DNA from: Alphaproteobacteria bacterium
Lineage (GTDB): Bacteria; Pseudomonadota; Alphaproteobacteria; CAAHEQ01; UBA3637
Direction of reading: 5' to 3'
NCBI GenBank assembly: GCA_015062385.1
Contig: SUUT01000008.1
Coordinates: 1-64,000, forward strand
DNA: 64,000 nucleotides
The notes below the pieces were generated by a model. The model searched no databases. It saw nothing but the letters and a program-made list of their open reading frames with translations, and was not told the DNA's origin. Position 1 is the stretch's first letter. Each line of letters begins with the position of its first letter. The position numbers and the translations under genes were made by a program. Shown here in pieces: positions 36,100-45,401 of this stretch.

Positions 36100-36147
36100 A
36101 TATTTGATATAATCAATTCAATAGTGAGATTATAAGGAGTTGCTAAC

Positions 36148-36936
36148 ATGACAGAGGCAGAAATTCAGGAAACACCACCGGAAACAACAGAAGCAGAAAA
36201 AACTACCGAACAGGCCGAACAATCAACTGAATTCACTGAGACAGAATCATCAAAAGATGATGTTAATCTTATTCAAAATCAAGCCGCTCGGTTTGCTTAT
36301 ATTGAGCAATTAGAACGTAAAATAAATACCGATGCGTTTTCGGAAAATGGTGAATTTTTAGACATTATGCAATGCAAATCACAAATATTGGTTGAATTGG
36401 TGGGTGTTGCGGATTATTTGGACAAAATGCCTGCTGACAGCCCACATCGACAAGCAGCGGATATTTTATTAAAACATTTGTTTAAATGTTATGACAAAAC
36501 AGAATCAATGTACGAAAAAATAGCATCTGACCGTTCAAAAAAACGGACAGAAAGACAAATGACAGATACTATTTTTTCAAATGCCTATCGTGACGAACAA
36601 ATTCGCCGACAAATGGCATTATTGGATGATGAAGACATCTTTCCGACAGACAGATTAATCAATTTAAGCGGTATCGGTTTATCTGCCGGCTCTTTGGGAA
36701 TGGTAACTCAGTTAATCGACAGTCCAACAGAATCCATTAAGGCCCAATTACCTGATTTAATAGAAGAATATACATCTAAATTAACGGGTACGGATTTATC
36801 GGGAATCCATAAAAAAATAGGAACAATCGTAGAAGGGTTATCTGCTCTTAAAAATCCGCAATCAATGGTTAATGCGTTAGAAAATCCGAACTTAATTTCA
36901 AATGTGATGTCTATGATGAGCGGAAATAGTTTATAA
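36148..36936 (+). CDS. acidic helical protein, unknown function
   Basis: A 262-aa protein. The first ~50 residues are a Glu/Thr-rich disordered tail (TEAEIQETPPETTEAEK), followed by mostly helical sequence. No signal peptide or membrane segment is seen. AAGGAG lies 9 bp upstream. It follows yceD by 48 bp and may share its transcript; a strong hairpin ends the unit. I do not recognise the family. Confidence 0.6.
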   Translation: MTEAEIQETPPETTEAEKTTEQAEQSTEFTETESSKDDVNLIQNQAARFAYIEQLERKINTDAFSENGEFLDIMQCKSQILVELVGVADYLDKMPADSPHRQAADILLKHLFKCYDKTESMYEKIASDRSKKRTERQMTDTIFSNAYRDEQIRRQMALLDDEDIFPTDRLINLSGIGLSAGSLGMVTQLIDSPTESIKAQLPDLIEEYTSKLTGTDLSGIHKKIGTIVEGLSALKNPQSMVNALENPNLISNVMSMMSGNSL

Positions 36937-36972
36937 ACAATTTACGCCCACAAAAAAAATAAAAGTATCCCG

Positions 36973-37008
36973 TAATTAAAGGTATTCAAAAATGAATACC
37001 TTTAATTA
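36973..37008. terminator. bidirectional terminator between convergent genes
   Basis: TAATTAAAGGTATTC and GAATACCTTTAATTA form a perfect 15-bp stem with a 6-base loop, between the 36148 gene (plus) and the ankyrin gene (minus). Confidence 0.75.
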
Positions 37009-37037
37009 TGTAACACCTCTTAAATAAATATCACGAA

Positions 37038-37712
37038 TTATCTGTCATCATTTTCAAAAGAAGCCCTTTTTAATGGACACTTTGTTTGTTTTTGGACAGC
37101 TTGACAGGGTGTCAATAATCGTAATAATTCCACATTACCATTTTTATAAGCAAAATCATATGCCGAATAATCACCTTTTGTTTTGGCATCAATTTTTGCA
37201 CCTCCGGCAATTAATATTTTTGCCGATTCGGTATCATTTTCGGCAACAGCCAAAATCAATGCCGTTCTGCCAAAATCATCTGTCGCATTAATATCCGCTT
37301 TGTTGTTCAATAAAACTTGTATATATGGGGCCATCGACCTATTCTCGGGAATAACTTCCAATAATCCCATTAACACTGTTACATTATTTAAATCCTTTGC
37401 CTTAATTGATGCACCTTTATCAATTAATTTTTGAAAAGAATCAATCTGAACCCCGCTACGTGCCGCCTCTATCAACACATTCGGATTAAAATAAGAATAT
37501 GCTGTATTTGTTTCATCAAATTGAACCTGTTCAATCATTTTATCAAACAAAGATTTATCTTTTTGAAACACCTTTTGCTTAATTGCTTCTAAAATAGTTG
37601 TTTTATCTGCTAACACACCATTTTCCAACATTTGCCGAACAGAATGATATAATTCACCTTGCAATGCAACATTAAGATGACTTGTCAAAACTCCATCTGA
37701 TTTATCCGTCAT
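37038..37712 (-). CDS. ankyrin-repeat protein
   Basis: A 224-aa soluble protein. After a helical N-terminal part of about 75 residues come about four ankyrin repeats, the best being RTALILAVAENDTESAKILI with GGAKIDAKT. The C-terminus is polar. AGAGGTG precedes the ATG. It is unlike the island ankyrin proteins at 18103 and 23073 in sequence. Its partner is unknown. Confidence 0.8.
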   Translation of the reverse strand: MTDKSDGVLTSHLNVALQGELYHSVRQMLENGVLADKTTILEAIKQKVFQKDKSLFDKMIEQVQFDETNTAYSYFNPNVLIEAARSGVQIDSFQKLIDKGASIKAKDLNNVTVLMGLLEVIPENRSMAPYIQVLLNNKADINATDDFGRTALILAVAENDTESAKILIAGGAKIDAKTKGDYSAYDFAYKNGNVELLRLLTPCQAVQKQTKCPLKRASFENDDR

Positions 37713-37796
37713 TTTACACCTCTTATTTAGCCGTTAAAAAAACTCTTTTTTAGAAGTATATACTAAAATTCGTCAAAAATCAAACAAAATGATATA

Positions 37797-39038
37797 TTAC
37801 AACTTAACACATTGATTGGAATCCCCACAAGTAAAACCTTCCAACGGACAACTATATACCGTATATTCAACCGTTGCTTTTAATTGAACAATACCACTTT
37901 GCGATCCGTCACTGGGACAATAGGTTAATAGTGTATATTGATTGGTCGGGGCTGAAATATTATTATTTGTTATACAGCCCGTACCGGAAATTTGATTAAT
38001 ACTGATTTCTTTTAATTCCATTGTTTCTTCTGTTTCCAAAAGCGTATCAAGTGAAACGGAAATGCCAAAATGGCGATTTTCGGAACCGGACCACAAATCA
38101 TGCATAACAAATTTATCACATTTTGTCTGTTTTCCGTGTATGTCGCTATAATTATGGCGAGATCCCTCATTCGGGGATCTTAATGGTATTGGAGCTCTTC
38201 CATGTTCCGGAGCATCTACACCATCCCACGTATCCATCCATTCAATAATCACAGTATTTCCGTCTTGTCGTGGATATATCCATAAAAAATGCTCTGTTAC
38301 AAATTCAAAAGAATATTCTTGTGTCGTTGTTGTTTCCGAAGACGGAATACAGGCATTTGTACAAGTTTCGGCATTTTCCCAAAAACCGTTTAATTCATCA
38401 CAGGTACATGCTTCAATATCCGTCCGCCAAACTTTTGGTGGATAACACCTTGTGCAATCATCCCCGAACTCATATTCATGTCGACAAACACAACCATATG
38501 TACCATCATCTTTTTGACGCCAAACTTGTTTATCCGGACAACGATTTGGTTTTTGATAACCGAGCGTATTATCATTATCCGAAGGAAAATGTGTATCAGA
38601 AACAACAACATGATTATCAAACGAAAAAACAACATCAGTTTTATATTCACACGATTGCGGATAAACAGATATACCCAATGAATGAAAAACATCTATTTTT
38701 CTTAATACATGTTCACATACTTTTTGCGGAACTTGAAAAGTTGTAATTTTGTAAATATTATCATGAACAGAAACCATTGATTTTTTATTTTTGGGCATAT
38801 ATTTACCTAATACATTTTTAATAAATCTGTTAACTTCTCGAGCATGTGACATCCGATTATCGGTTGACGCCAATACTTTCGCATTACCGATAGCTTCTTG
38901 AATTTGCCCTGCTTGATAGGCATTAAAAGCATATTGATAAGTCGCAATACCGGCAATAGATAAGACACCAATAATTGCCAACACACCCAACATTTCGACC
39001 ATACTACGTCCGATTTCATGCATTTTCTTTTCAAGCAT
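37797..39038 (-). CDS. pilin-like protein with unique C-terminal domain
   Basis: A 413-aa protein. Prepilin-like GRSMVEMLGVLAIIGVL helix, then a diverged N-domain (YQYAFNAYQAGQIQEAIGNA) with the family motif VPQKVCEHVL. A Cys-rich linker spans about 170-220 (CVCRHEYEFGDDCTRC). A C-terminal domain of about 190 residues looks strand-rich (YSFEFVTEHFLWIYPRQDG, EWMDTWDGVDAPEHG) and ends in four Cys. AAGGAGG precedes the ATG. It is the most diverged member of the family. Its cassette has the compensatory GGTAC/GTACC arms. Confidence 0.85.
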   Translation of the reverse strand: MLEKKMHEIGRSMVEMLGVLAIIGVLSIAGIATYQYAFNAYQAGQIQEAIGNAKVLASTDNRMSHAREVNRFIKNVLGKYMPKNKKSMVSVHDNIYKITTFQVPQKVCEHVLRKIDVFHSLGISVYPQSCEYKTDVVFSFDNHVVVSDTHFPSDNDNTLGYQKPNRCPDKQVWRQKDDGTYGCVCRHEYEFGDDCTRCYPPKVWRTDIEACTCDELNGFWENAETCTNACIPSSETTTTQEYSFEFVTEHFLWIYPRQDGNTVIIEWMDTWDGVDAPEHGRAPIPLRSPNEGSRHNYSDIHGKQTKCDKFVMHDLWSGSENRHFGISVSLDTLLETEETMELKEISINQISGTGCITNNNISAPTNQYTLLTYCPSDGSQSGIVQLKATVEYTVYSCPLEGFTCGDSNQCVKL

Positions 39039-39074
39039 ACGAATACCTCCTTAAAATACAACTACTTTATAGTA

Positions 39075-39227
39075 TAAAAAAAGGTACCTTTTTTTCCCTA
39101 TTCGAATCGAAAAAATCAGATTTATTGAAAAATAAAAAATTATTATTTTAATTGAATTAGTTAGTTAAAATTAAAAAAAATGCCAAAATGTGAAAAAAAG
39201 TGTTGCAATTATACGTACCTTTTTTTA
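39075..39227 (-). promoter_or_regulatory. pilin-family upstream cassette, copy 4 (compensatory arms)
   Basis: TAAAAAAAGGTAC (39075-39087) and GTACCTTTTTTTA (39215-39227) form a perfect 13-bp inverted repeat 127 bp apart. Other copies have GGGAC/GTCCC; here both arms changed together. The proximal arm with its flank, AAAAAAAGGTACCTTTTTTT, is itself a perfect palindrome. TATAAT follows the distal arm. Confidence 0.85.
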
Positions 39228-39320
39228 CATCAAGAAGAATTTTTACAACAATTCGTAGAAACAACATTCTTATCGTTATTTCAGACTTGAATCAGAATCC
39301 ATAAAATAAATATACTTTAC

Positions 39321-40415
39321 TTACCAACAAACCCCTATATGCGTATAATCATTTTTTTCACGAGATTTTACAGACCCTGAATAACCAACACACCAAGAAT
39401 GAGATGAATTCTTCTCTTGGGTCCAAATACAACTCCATTGTTCATCAAATATAGGCACAAAACTGATAATAGATTCAAGTAATTTTTTAGGTGTATATGA
39501 CCCTAAATTTGAATCCCAATTAACAACAAAATCATCTACAGTCATCATTTTCTTCCCAAGAGCCGCACAAATTGAATTTGCATCCCACCAGGATAATTGC
39601 TTATAATAAAGATAAATATCTTTGGAATTATCTAATTTGATTTGTACCAAATCAATCGGAAGACATCGGCCTTTTGCTCCATTAGGAAAAGGAGCCGTTG
39701 AACTGGTATTCGGACTAGAACAAAAAGTGTTTCCCGTGCAATCATTATTAGATGAACACCCTTGTGTTGTACAAATAGCATTATAACATGCCCCTTCTCC
39801 ATTTTGACAAGGAGTGCCATTATTTTTACGCCAACAAGTAAACAAATATGAACAGTAAGCACATTCCCCACAATCAGTATCCGTCTGACAACTCCTTACC
39901 GGAAAAAATTGATTTTTATAACATCTGCCGTTATCACAGGTTTCATCTTCTGCACATCTTGGATTACATACACCGTTTCCACCGTCAAAATAAAAAGTCA
40001 TCATATTATCTTCACGACAGACCGGATTTGTTTCTACTTCTACCTCATTAACATCAACATATAAAATCTCTCGTGGACGTGAATCAAAAATCATTCTACA
40101 TACCCGTTTTGATATTTTTTTATTTTTCCCGAGATGCATATAAACCAGATTATCAGACGTTAACCCAACTTCTCCAAAATCGTAAAGAGTTTTTTCAGTC
40201 TCCCATTCATCTAAATTAGGCTCCTTACCATTAGAAACTTGCGTAATTAAATCAAGAACACGCAATGTGATATCCCTAACCGTCTGATTGGCCTTATATT
40301 TATCCATACTATAACTATATCCCATAATACCACCAACACTTAATACACCAATAACAGCGAGTACGCCTAACATTTCCAACATAGAACGACCAATTTCATT
40401 CAGTTTATTTCGCAT
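39321..40415 (-). CDS. pilin-like protein with lectin-like C-terminal domain
   Basis: A 364-aa protein. Prepilin-like GRSMLEMLGVLAVIGVL helix, the conserved YKANQTVRDITLRVLDLI and ISKRVCRMIF. A long Cys-rich stalk (about 150-255) has repeated CxxDxxC clusters (CQTDTDCGECAYC, CSSNNDC). The last ~105 residues (WWDANSICAALGKKM, DDFVVNWD, SYTPKKLL, EQWSCIWT) have the spacing of a C-type-lectin-like fold and resemble the end of 52579-53646. AAAGGAG precedes the ATG. Carbohydrate binding is inference. Confidence 0.85.
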   Translation of the reverse strand: MRNKLNEIGRSMLEMLGVLAVIGVLSVGGIMGYSYSMDKYKANQTVRDITLRVLDLITQVSNGKEPNLDEWETEKTLYDFGEVGLTSDNLVYMHLGKNKKISKRVCRMIFDSRPREILYVDVNEVEVETNPVCREDNMMTFYFDGGNGVCNPRCAEDETCDNGRCYKNQFFPVRSCQTDTDCGECAYCSYLFTCWRKNNGTPCQNGEGACYNAICTTQGCSSNNDCTGNTFCSSPNTSSTAPFPNGAKGRCLPIDLVQIKLDNSKDIYLYYKQLSWWDANSICAALGKKMMTVDDFVVNWDSNLGSYTPKKLLESIISFVPIFDEQWSCIWTQEKNSSHSWCVGYSGSVKSREKNDYTHIGVCW

Positions 40416-40456
40416 TAGTATCTCCTTTCATTAATACGTACATGTAGTCATGAGTA

Positions 40457-40608
40457 TAAAAAAAGGGACGTTTTTTTCCAGCTTCGAATCGGAAGAATCT
40501 GATTTTAAAAAAATAAAAGATTATTATTTTAATTGAATAATTTATTTAAAATCAAAAAAAATTCCAAAATATGAAAAAAAGTGTTGCAAATAAACGTCCC
40601 TTTTTTTA
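40457..40608 (-). promoter_or_regulatory. pilin-family upstream cassette, copy 5 (longest arms)
   Basis: TAAAAAAAGGGACGTTT (40457-40473) and AAACGTCCCTTTTTTTA (40592-40608) are a perfect 17-bp inverted repeat; the GGGAC cores are 126 bp apart. The -10-like position is TTTATT here, weaker than in the other copies. GCTTCGAATCGG keeps the central palindrome. The rest of the 40416-40744 gap shows nothing else clear. Confidence 0.8.
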
Positions 40609-40744
40609 CAACATCTACTGCTTAACAGAATACTATTTTTCTTTTGTACTTTGTTATCAACAATTCAAATAAAGACATATCAATAAACAAGAGGGATAAT
40701 TATCCCTCTAAAAAAAATACAGAAAATAACATCAAAATAAGTTT

Positions 40745-41779
40745 TTACATTCTTTTAGCAATATGCATCAATCCCAAAAGCGGGATGTTTTTCTTGTCAA
40801 CCAAAATCAACGGAATATTTTCCATAAAAGATTTAAACCGTCCTTTTTTCTCAAAAGTCGGTCGTATACGAGATGCAATTAATAACTGCTTAACTGTCGG
40901 ATGTGTTAAAATATCCCCAACTAAATAAACTCCGCCGGATGTTTTTAATGTTAACGCCATATTGGAACAAAAAACACCTAAATATTTAAAAAACAACCAC
41001 CATGTCATTAAAGCAATTTCGTTCCCTTGCTCCGCTAAATTCGTTATTTCAAGTCCGGATGTAACCGGAATCCATTCTCCACTTTTTTCTGTTGACACAA
41101 CAAAATGGTATGCCTGCTTCATTTTAACAATTTCATCAAACAAAACAGTTTCCTGCCATTCGGTATAATTTTCTCCGATAATTTGATATAATAACATTAT
41201 TCCTTGTCCGGAAACAAGTCGCTCAAAAGATAAATGAGGTACTTTTTCCCACGCTTTTTGTGCAATAATATGCATGGATTTTGTCACAACGCCTAATGTT
41301 GTATGTCCGGCTTCCGACTCATAAACCGTAAAATCATTTTCTCCATTCGGCATTAGAAAACAAACACCTAAACCCGTTCCGGCCCCAATAACCGCTCTCG
41401 GACCTGAAACAATTGGGCATTCCTTACCTAAATGTAGCAAATCCGCCTCTTGACAATCCAATGTACCCAATCCTTGCAACGTAAAATCGTTTAACAATAT
41501 GACACGTTCCAAATTAAGCTGTTTTTCAATTTTCGGGGCATCAATAACCCATGTATGATTTGTTAAACACACCCGATTATTACATCGCAAACCGGCTGCA
41601 CCGATAACCATAGATGATATTGTTGTTTCAGTTTCGGTCAAATAGGTGTTAACAGCCTCTATAAAGGTCGGAAATTCCTGTATTTTATACCGAACGGACG
41701 GACTACATTCCCGACCGTTATAACAGGCAAACCGAATATGTGTTCCACCAACATCCGTTAATAAAATATTCTTACTCAT
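40745..41779 (-). CDS. glk: glucokinase
   Basis: A 344-aa protein. LLTDVGGTHIRF binds ATP phosphate, LLNDFTLQGLG carries the catalytic Asp, and GAGTGLGVCFL and ESEAGHTTL (glucose-binding Glu and His) match the Glk family. It makes glucose-6-phosphate for glycolysis. Its ATG overlaps the stop of the small membrane gene (ATGA). It is last in the ptsP operon, so sugar uptake control and phosphorylation may be linked. Confidence 0.93.
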   Translation of the reverse strand: MSKNILLTDVGGTHIRFACYNGRECSPSVRYKIQEFPTFIEAVNTYLTETETTISSMVIGAAGLRCNNRVCLTNHTWVIDAPKIEKQLNLERVILLNDFTLQGLGTLDCQEADLLHLGKECPIVSGPRAVIGAGTGLGVCFLMPNGENDFTVYESEAGHTTLGVVTKSMHIIAQKAWEKVPHLSFERLVSGQGIMLLYQIIGENYTEWQETVLFDEIVKMKQAYHFVVSTEKSGEWIPVTSGLEITNLAEQGNEIALMTWWLFFKYLGVFCSNMALTLKTSGGVYLVGDILTHPTVKQLLIASRIRPTFEKKGRFKSFMENIPLILVDKKNIPLLGLMHIAKRM

Positions 41780-42000
41780 CTGAAAATTCCCATAATTTGT
41801 TCAAAAACACAAACAACGTTTGAAAAAACACACTTTAAAGCCGACCAAAGCCGTTCTCCCAAAGACAAATGTTGCACTTTTTCAAAACACGAAATTAACC
41901 TATCAGAACATACGTTTGTTAATTCCGGCGTTGAAAAAAATGCCCCCAACAACGTAATTAAAGTAATAATTAAAACAACCGTAAAGGCAAATTTTAACAT
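41776..42000 (-). CDS. small membrane protein, unknown function
   Basis: A 74-aa protein with one N-terminal hydrophobic helix (FAFTVVLIITLITLLGAFF) and four Cys in the C-terminal part. It overlaps both neighbours by a few bases (glmU-like by 7, glk by 4), which argues that it is real and co-translated. I do not recognise it. Confidence 0.55.
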   Translation of the reverse strand: MLKFAFTVVLIITLITLLGAFFSTPELTNVCSDRLISCFEKVQHLSLGERLWSALKCVFSNVVCVFEQIMGIFR

Positions 42001-42722
42001 ATATTCATCCTTTTTTTATAAATGGCTTCGGCTAATTCCAATTCCTCAGGCGTATTTACACCGTGCAATTCATCAGCATCACCGATAACCACATCCCGAC
42101 GCAAACCGGATTGTTTTGCCAACGCAACAATATCCGTTAAATAATATTCGTGTGCAGCATTCTCATTTTTAATTTGTTTTAACAATGGCAACAAATAACG
42201 CCCATTCACACACATAACACCTGAATTGCATAATTTAATCGCCCGCTGTGCATCTGTTGCATCTTTATATTCCACAATCGCATCCAATCCATCACTGCCC
42301 ATAACCAAACGACCATAACGTCGAGCATCATCCGGAATAAAACCTAAAACCACAACATCCGAACCAGATAAACATTTTTCATGCATTTTTTGAATTGTTT
42401 CCGGTAAAAACAATGGTTGATCACCAAATAAAATAAGTACACAACCGTCAAATGGTTCAATTTCCGTTTCAGCAGCCAAAACGGCATGAGCCGTTCCCAA
42501 ACGATCTTGTTGCAAAACCGTTTTGCACGGTGCAACAACTTCTTTTACATTATCCATATTCGGACCGACAACAACCGTAATATCCGAAATATCCGCTTTT
42601 CTAACGGATTCTAATAAAATATCAATCATTGGACGATGACAAATTTCTTGTAAAACCTTTGGTAAAGGCGATCCCATACGGGTACCCATTCCGGCGGCCA
42701 AAATAATTGCTTTTGTTTTCAT
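41994..42722 (-). CDS. GlmU-type uridylyltransferase domain, stand-alone
   Basis: A 242-aa protein. LAAGMGTRMGSPLPKVL is the pyrophosphorylase signature, with GTAHAVLAA, LFGDQPL, NSGVMC and NAAHEYYLTDIVALA as in GlmU N-domains. It likely makes UDP-GlcNAc from UTP and GlcNAc-1-phosphate. The left-handed beta-helix acetyltransferase half of GlmU is missing, so another protein must acetylate, or this is a paralogue. GAGGAA precedes the ATG. It starts 7 bp after ptsP. Confidence 0.82.
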   Translation of the reverse strand: MKTKAIILAAGMGTRMGSPLPKVLQEICHRPMIDILLESVRKADISDITVVVGPNMDNVKEVVAPCKTVLQQDRLGTAHAVLAAETEIEPFDGCVLILFGDQPLFLPETIQKMHEKCLSGSDVVVLGFIPDDARRYGRLVMGSDGLDAIVEYKDATDAQRAIKLCNSGVMCVNGRYLLPLLKQIKNENAAHEYYLTDIVALAKQSGLRRDVVIGDADELHGVNTPEELELAEAIYKKRMNIC

Positions 42723-42729
42723 TTATTCC

Positions 42730-45009
42730 TCATATAAAAATTTCATGATCAATGGCATACGAACGCAAAAGTGCACGTAATGAAGCCGTTTGATCCGATA
42801 AATGCCGTAATAAAAATTCTTCTGTTTCTGACTGATTCATAGAACGAACAACGGCTTTTACCTTTCCCAAAGCACCGGCATTCATGGATAATTTTGTATA
42901 TCCCAAACCAACCAATGCCATACTTTCCAATGGATGTGATGCCATTTCACCGCAAACTGAGCAAGGTATACCTGCTTGATAACACACATCCCGAATATAA
43001 CGCATCATTTTTAAAAATGATGGTGACAATACATCATACCGTTCCCATATTAAAGAATTACTACGATCGGTTGCAAATAAAAATTGTGATAAATCGTTTG
43101 TTCCGATTGAAACAAAATCCACAACCTTAACCAACTCTTCCAACTGGAACAATAGTGACGGAACTTCTATCATCGTACCGATTTTAACTTCTTCGGGCAA
43201 CGAATGACCGAGTTCTTTTTCCCGTTTCAACTCTAATTCAAATGTTTTTTTTGCCTCCAAAAACTCTGCAACAGATGTAATCATCGGAAACATTACATGT
43301 AGCGATTTACCGGCACATGCACGAATAAATGAACGCAACTGTCCCCTTAAAATTGCTCGTCTGTCTAATGTAATCCGAATGGAACGCCAACCCATTGCCG
43401 GATTTTTTTCCGTTTGATTTTCAAAATAAGGTAATACTTTATCCGAACCGATATCCAGTGTTCTGAATACGACCGGTTTATCTTTCATTTCCAGCATAAC
43501 CCGTTTATAAATATCTGTTTGCTGGGCGGTATCAGGTAAACGTTCGGAAGAAATGAAAGGCAGTTCCGTCCGATATAATCCAATACCATCAAACGAGGCT
43601 TCTCGTGCATTCATAATATCCGACTGCAAACCGGCATTTAAATTTAACGAAACGCCAATCCCGTCTTTTGTAACAGCCGGTAATCCGCTTAACTGTGTTA
43701 ACCGTGCCTGCAAGCGTTTTTGTGCTTTTAACCGTACTTCAAATTCATCTTGTACTTCATCGGACGGATTTAAATACAAAAATCCGCTAAATGCATCCAA
43801 AGCAAGCAAATCCCCGTTTAAAACAAGCGTTGATATGTTTTTAATACCCGATATAACCGGAATGTTATACGAACGGGCAATAATAACCACATGCATTGTT
43901 TGGGAACCTTCTTCCAATACAATACCTTTAATACGGGAAGTATCATAATCTAACAATTCAGCAGGACCCAAACTTTTAGCAACCAAAATCGTGTTACGCG
44001 GTAATTTTTTCGTTTTAACAACCGGCTTACCATGTTGCAAACGCCGAATAATCCGATTAGCTAAATCTTGCAAATCATGAATACGTTCTTTAATATACGT
44101 ATCCGTAATTAATTCCATCCGCTGAACAATTTCACGGCATACCTTTTGAACTGCCGCCTCTGCCGTTAAGCCATCTTGAACGGCTTTAATCATCTTATTA
44201 ACCCATCCTTTATCTCGAATAAACATCAGATAGGTTTCCAAAATAGCACTTTGTTCCGAGGACACAGCCGGTTTTACCAATAATTGATTAATTTCGTCTT
44301 CAACGGATTGAATAGCCGTTTCCAATCGTTTAACTTCTTTATCCGAATCACTTGCTAATACAGCATTCAAGGCTTCTCGCTTATGCACATATGCCGTTCC
44401 CATAGCAATACCGGGAATAAGACGAGTGGCTTCAATTTTTTTGGGCTGATGTCCTGATACAATTTTCTGTTCCAAATTGTTTTTAACCGATTCATATAAA
44501 ATTTCCGCCATTGCCATAGCAACAACCTGTAATAAATTCATCGTTTCAGGCGGGTAAACAAATGTTTTCTTTGTTTGAATGCATAACACACCCAATAAAA
44601 CATTTTCATAAAGAATCGGCACACCAGCTAATGAATGGTATTTTTTTTCTTCCGTTTCCGGTTTATAAACAAAACTGGCGTGTTCCCATACATTTTCAAA
44701 CGATTGCGGTTTCCTTTTAAGAGCAATTTCTCCAATAAGACCTTCGCCGATACGCAAAAACGTATCGTGTATAGCTCGTTTATTTAGCCCGACAGAAGCG
44801 TACAATTCTAACACATCTCCTGGACGCATTAAATAACAAGAACAAACATCTACTTTTAATTCAGCGGCAACCGATTGAATAATATGATTAATTTTATCTT
44901 CAACCGATTCTTTGATACAACCAGTTTTACGAACAGACTTTAACAGTTGCTCAAATGGGGATCGAACAGAAATATTCTTTCTTTTTCTTTTCACAGTCGG
45001 TTGAGGCAT
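42730..45009 (-). CDS. ptsP: phosphoenolpyruvate-protein phosphotransferase with GAF domain (EI-Ntr)
   Basis: A 759-aa protein. An N-terminal GAF domain (about 25-170) is followed by the EI swivel domain with the phospho-His in QTMHVVIIARSYNIPV. The PEP-binding barrel has YRTELPFI, GSDKVLPYF and the catalytic Cys in CSVCGEMASHP. It starts the nitrogen PTS phosphorelay from PEP. I chose the ATG at 45009 (AAAGGG upstream); the TTG at 45033 adds eight residues. NPr and EIIA genes are not in the window. The 45010-45304 gap upstream shows nothing else clear. Confidence 0.93.
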   Translation of the reverse strand: MPQPTVKRKRKNISVRSPFEQLLKSVRKTGCIKESVEDKINHIIQSVAAELKVDVCSCYLMRPGDVLELYASVGLNKRAIHDTFLRIGEGLIGEIALKRKPQSFENVWEHASFVYKPETEEKKYHSLAGVPILYENVLLGVLCIQTKKTFVYPPETMNLLQVVAMAMAEILYESVKNNLEQKIVSGHQPKKIEATRLIPGIAMGTAYVHKREALNAVLASDSDKEVKRLETAIQSVEDEINQLLVKPAVSSEQSAILETYLMFIRDKGWVNKMIKAVQDGLTAEAAVQKVCREIVQRMELITDTYIKERIHDLQDLANRIIRRLQHGKPVVKTKKLPRNTILVAKSLGPAELLDYDTSRIKGIVLEEGSQTMHVVIIARSYNIPVISGIKNISTLVLNGDLLALDAFSGFLYLNPSDEVQDEFEVRLKAQKRLQARLTQLSGLPAVTKDGIGVSLNLNAGLQSDIMNAREASFDGIGLYRTELPFISSERLPDTAQQTDIYKRVMLEMKDKPVVFRTLDIGSDKVLPYFENQTEKNPAMGWRSIRITLDRRAILRGQLRSFIRACAGKSLHVMFPMITSVAEFLEAKKTFELELKREKELGHSLPEEVKIGTMIEVPSLLFQLEELVKVVDFVSIGTNDLSQFLFATDRSNSLIWERYDVLSPSFLKMMRYIRDVCYQAGIPCSVCGEMASHPLESMALVGLGYTKLSMNAGALGKVKAVVRSMNQSETEEFLLRHLSDQTASLRALLRSYAIDHEIFI

Positions 45010-45304
45010 ATAGACACCCTTTATTTCACCCAATTTATCTGGTGACAGTTTAGGTTTTCTTTTTCAATTCGTCAAGAAAATTTTGCACAAAGTCGGCTTT
45101 TTAAATATTTTAACCATATGTGTAAACAAAATCCTTCCTGATAAACCTTTTATTTTTTTTACACAAACTTTCATTTGTACATTCAAGTAACATCATCGTT
45201 TCAAACTTTATTCATTTACCTTAGGAATTTTATAAAATTAACAACTAAACGACTCCTCTCATTTAGAGCAGAGATGTAAAATACGTTTAACACTATAAAA
45301 AAAA

Positions 45305-45319
45305 CCGCCTAAAAGGCGG
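45305..45319 (-). terminator. terminator of tRNA-Asn
   Basis: CCGCC (45305-45309) and GGCGG (45315-45319) around TAAAA; on the minus strand a T run follows. Confidence 0.8.
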
Positions 45320-45326
45320 ATTTTAA

Positions 45327-45401
45327 TGGCTCCAGCGGTAGGGCTCGAACCTACGACCGATCGGTTAACAGCCGATTGCTCTACCACTGAGCTACGCTGG
45401 A
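45327..45401 (-). tRNA. tRNA-Asn (anticodon GTT)
   Basis: A 75-nt tRNA with encoded CCA. The acceptor stem TCCAGCG pairs with CGCTGGA. The anticodon loop CTGTTAA gives GTT. The T-arm is GTAGGTTCGAGCCCTAC. A promoter-like TTGCAA, 17 bp, TAAAAA lies just upstream on the minus strand. A terminator follows it. Confidence 0.97.

Noticed and set aside
38270-38746. 158-aa plus-strand ORF inside the 37797 pilin-like gene
   Set aside because: It is a shadow of the Cys-rich linker; no start signal.
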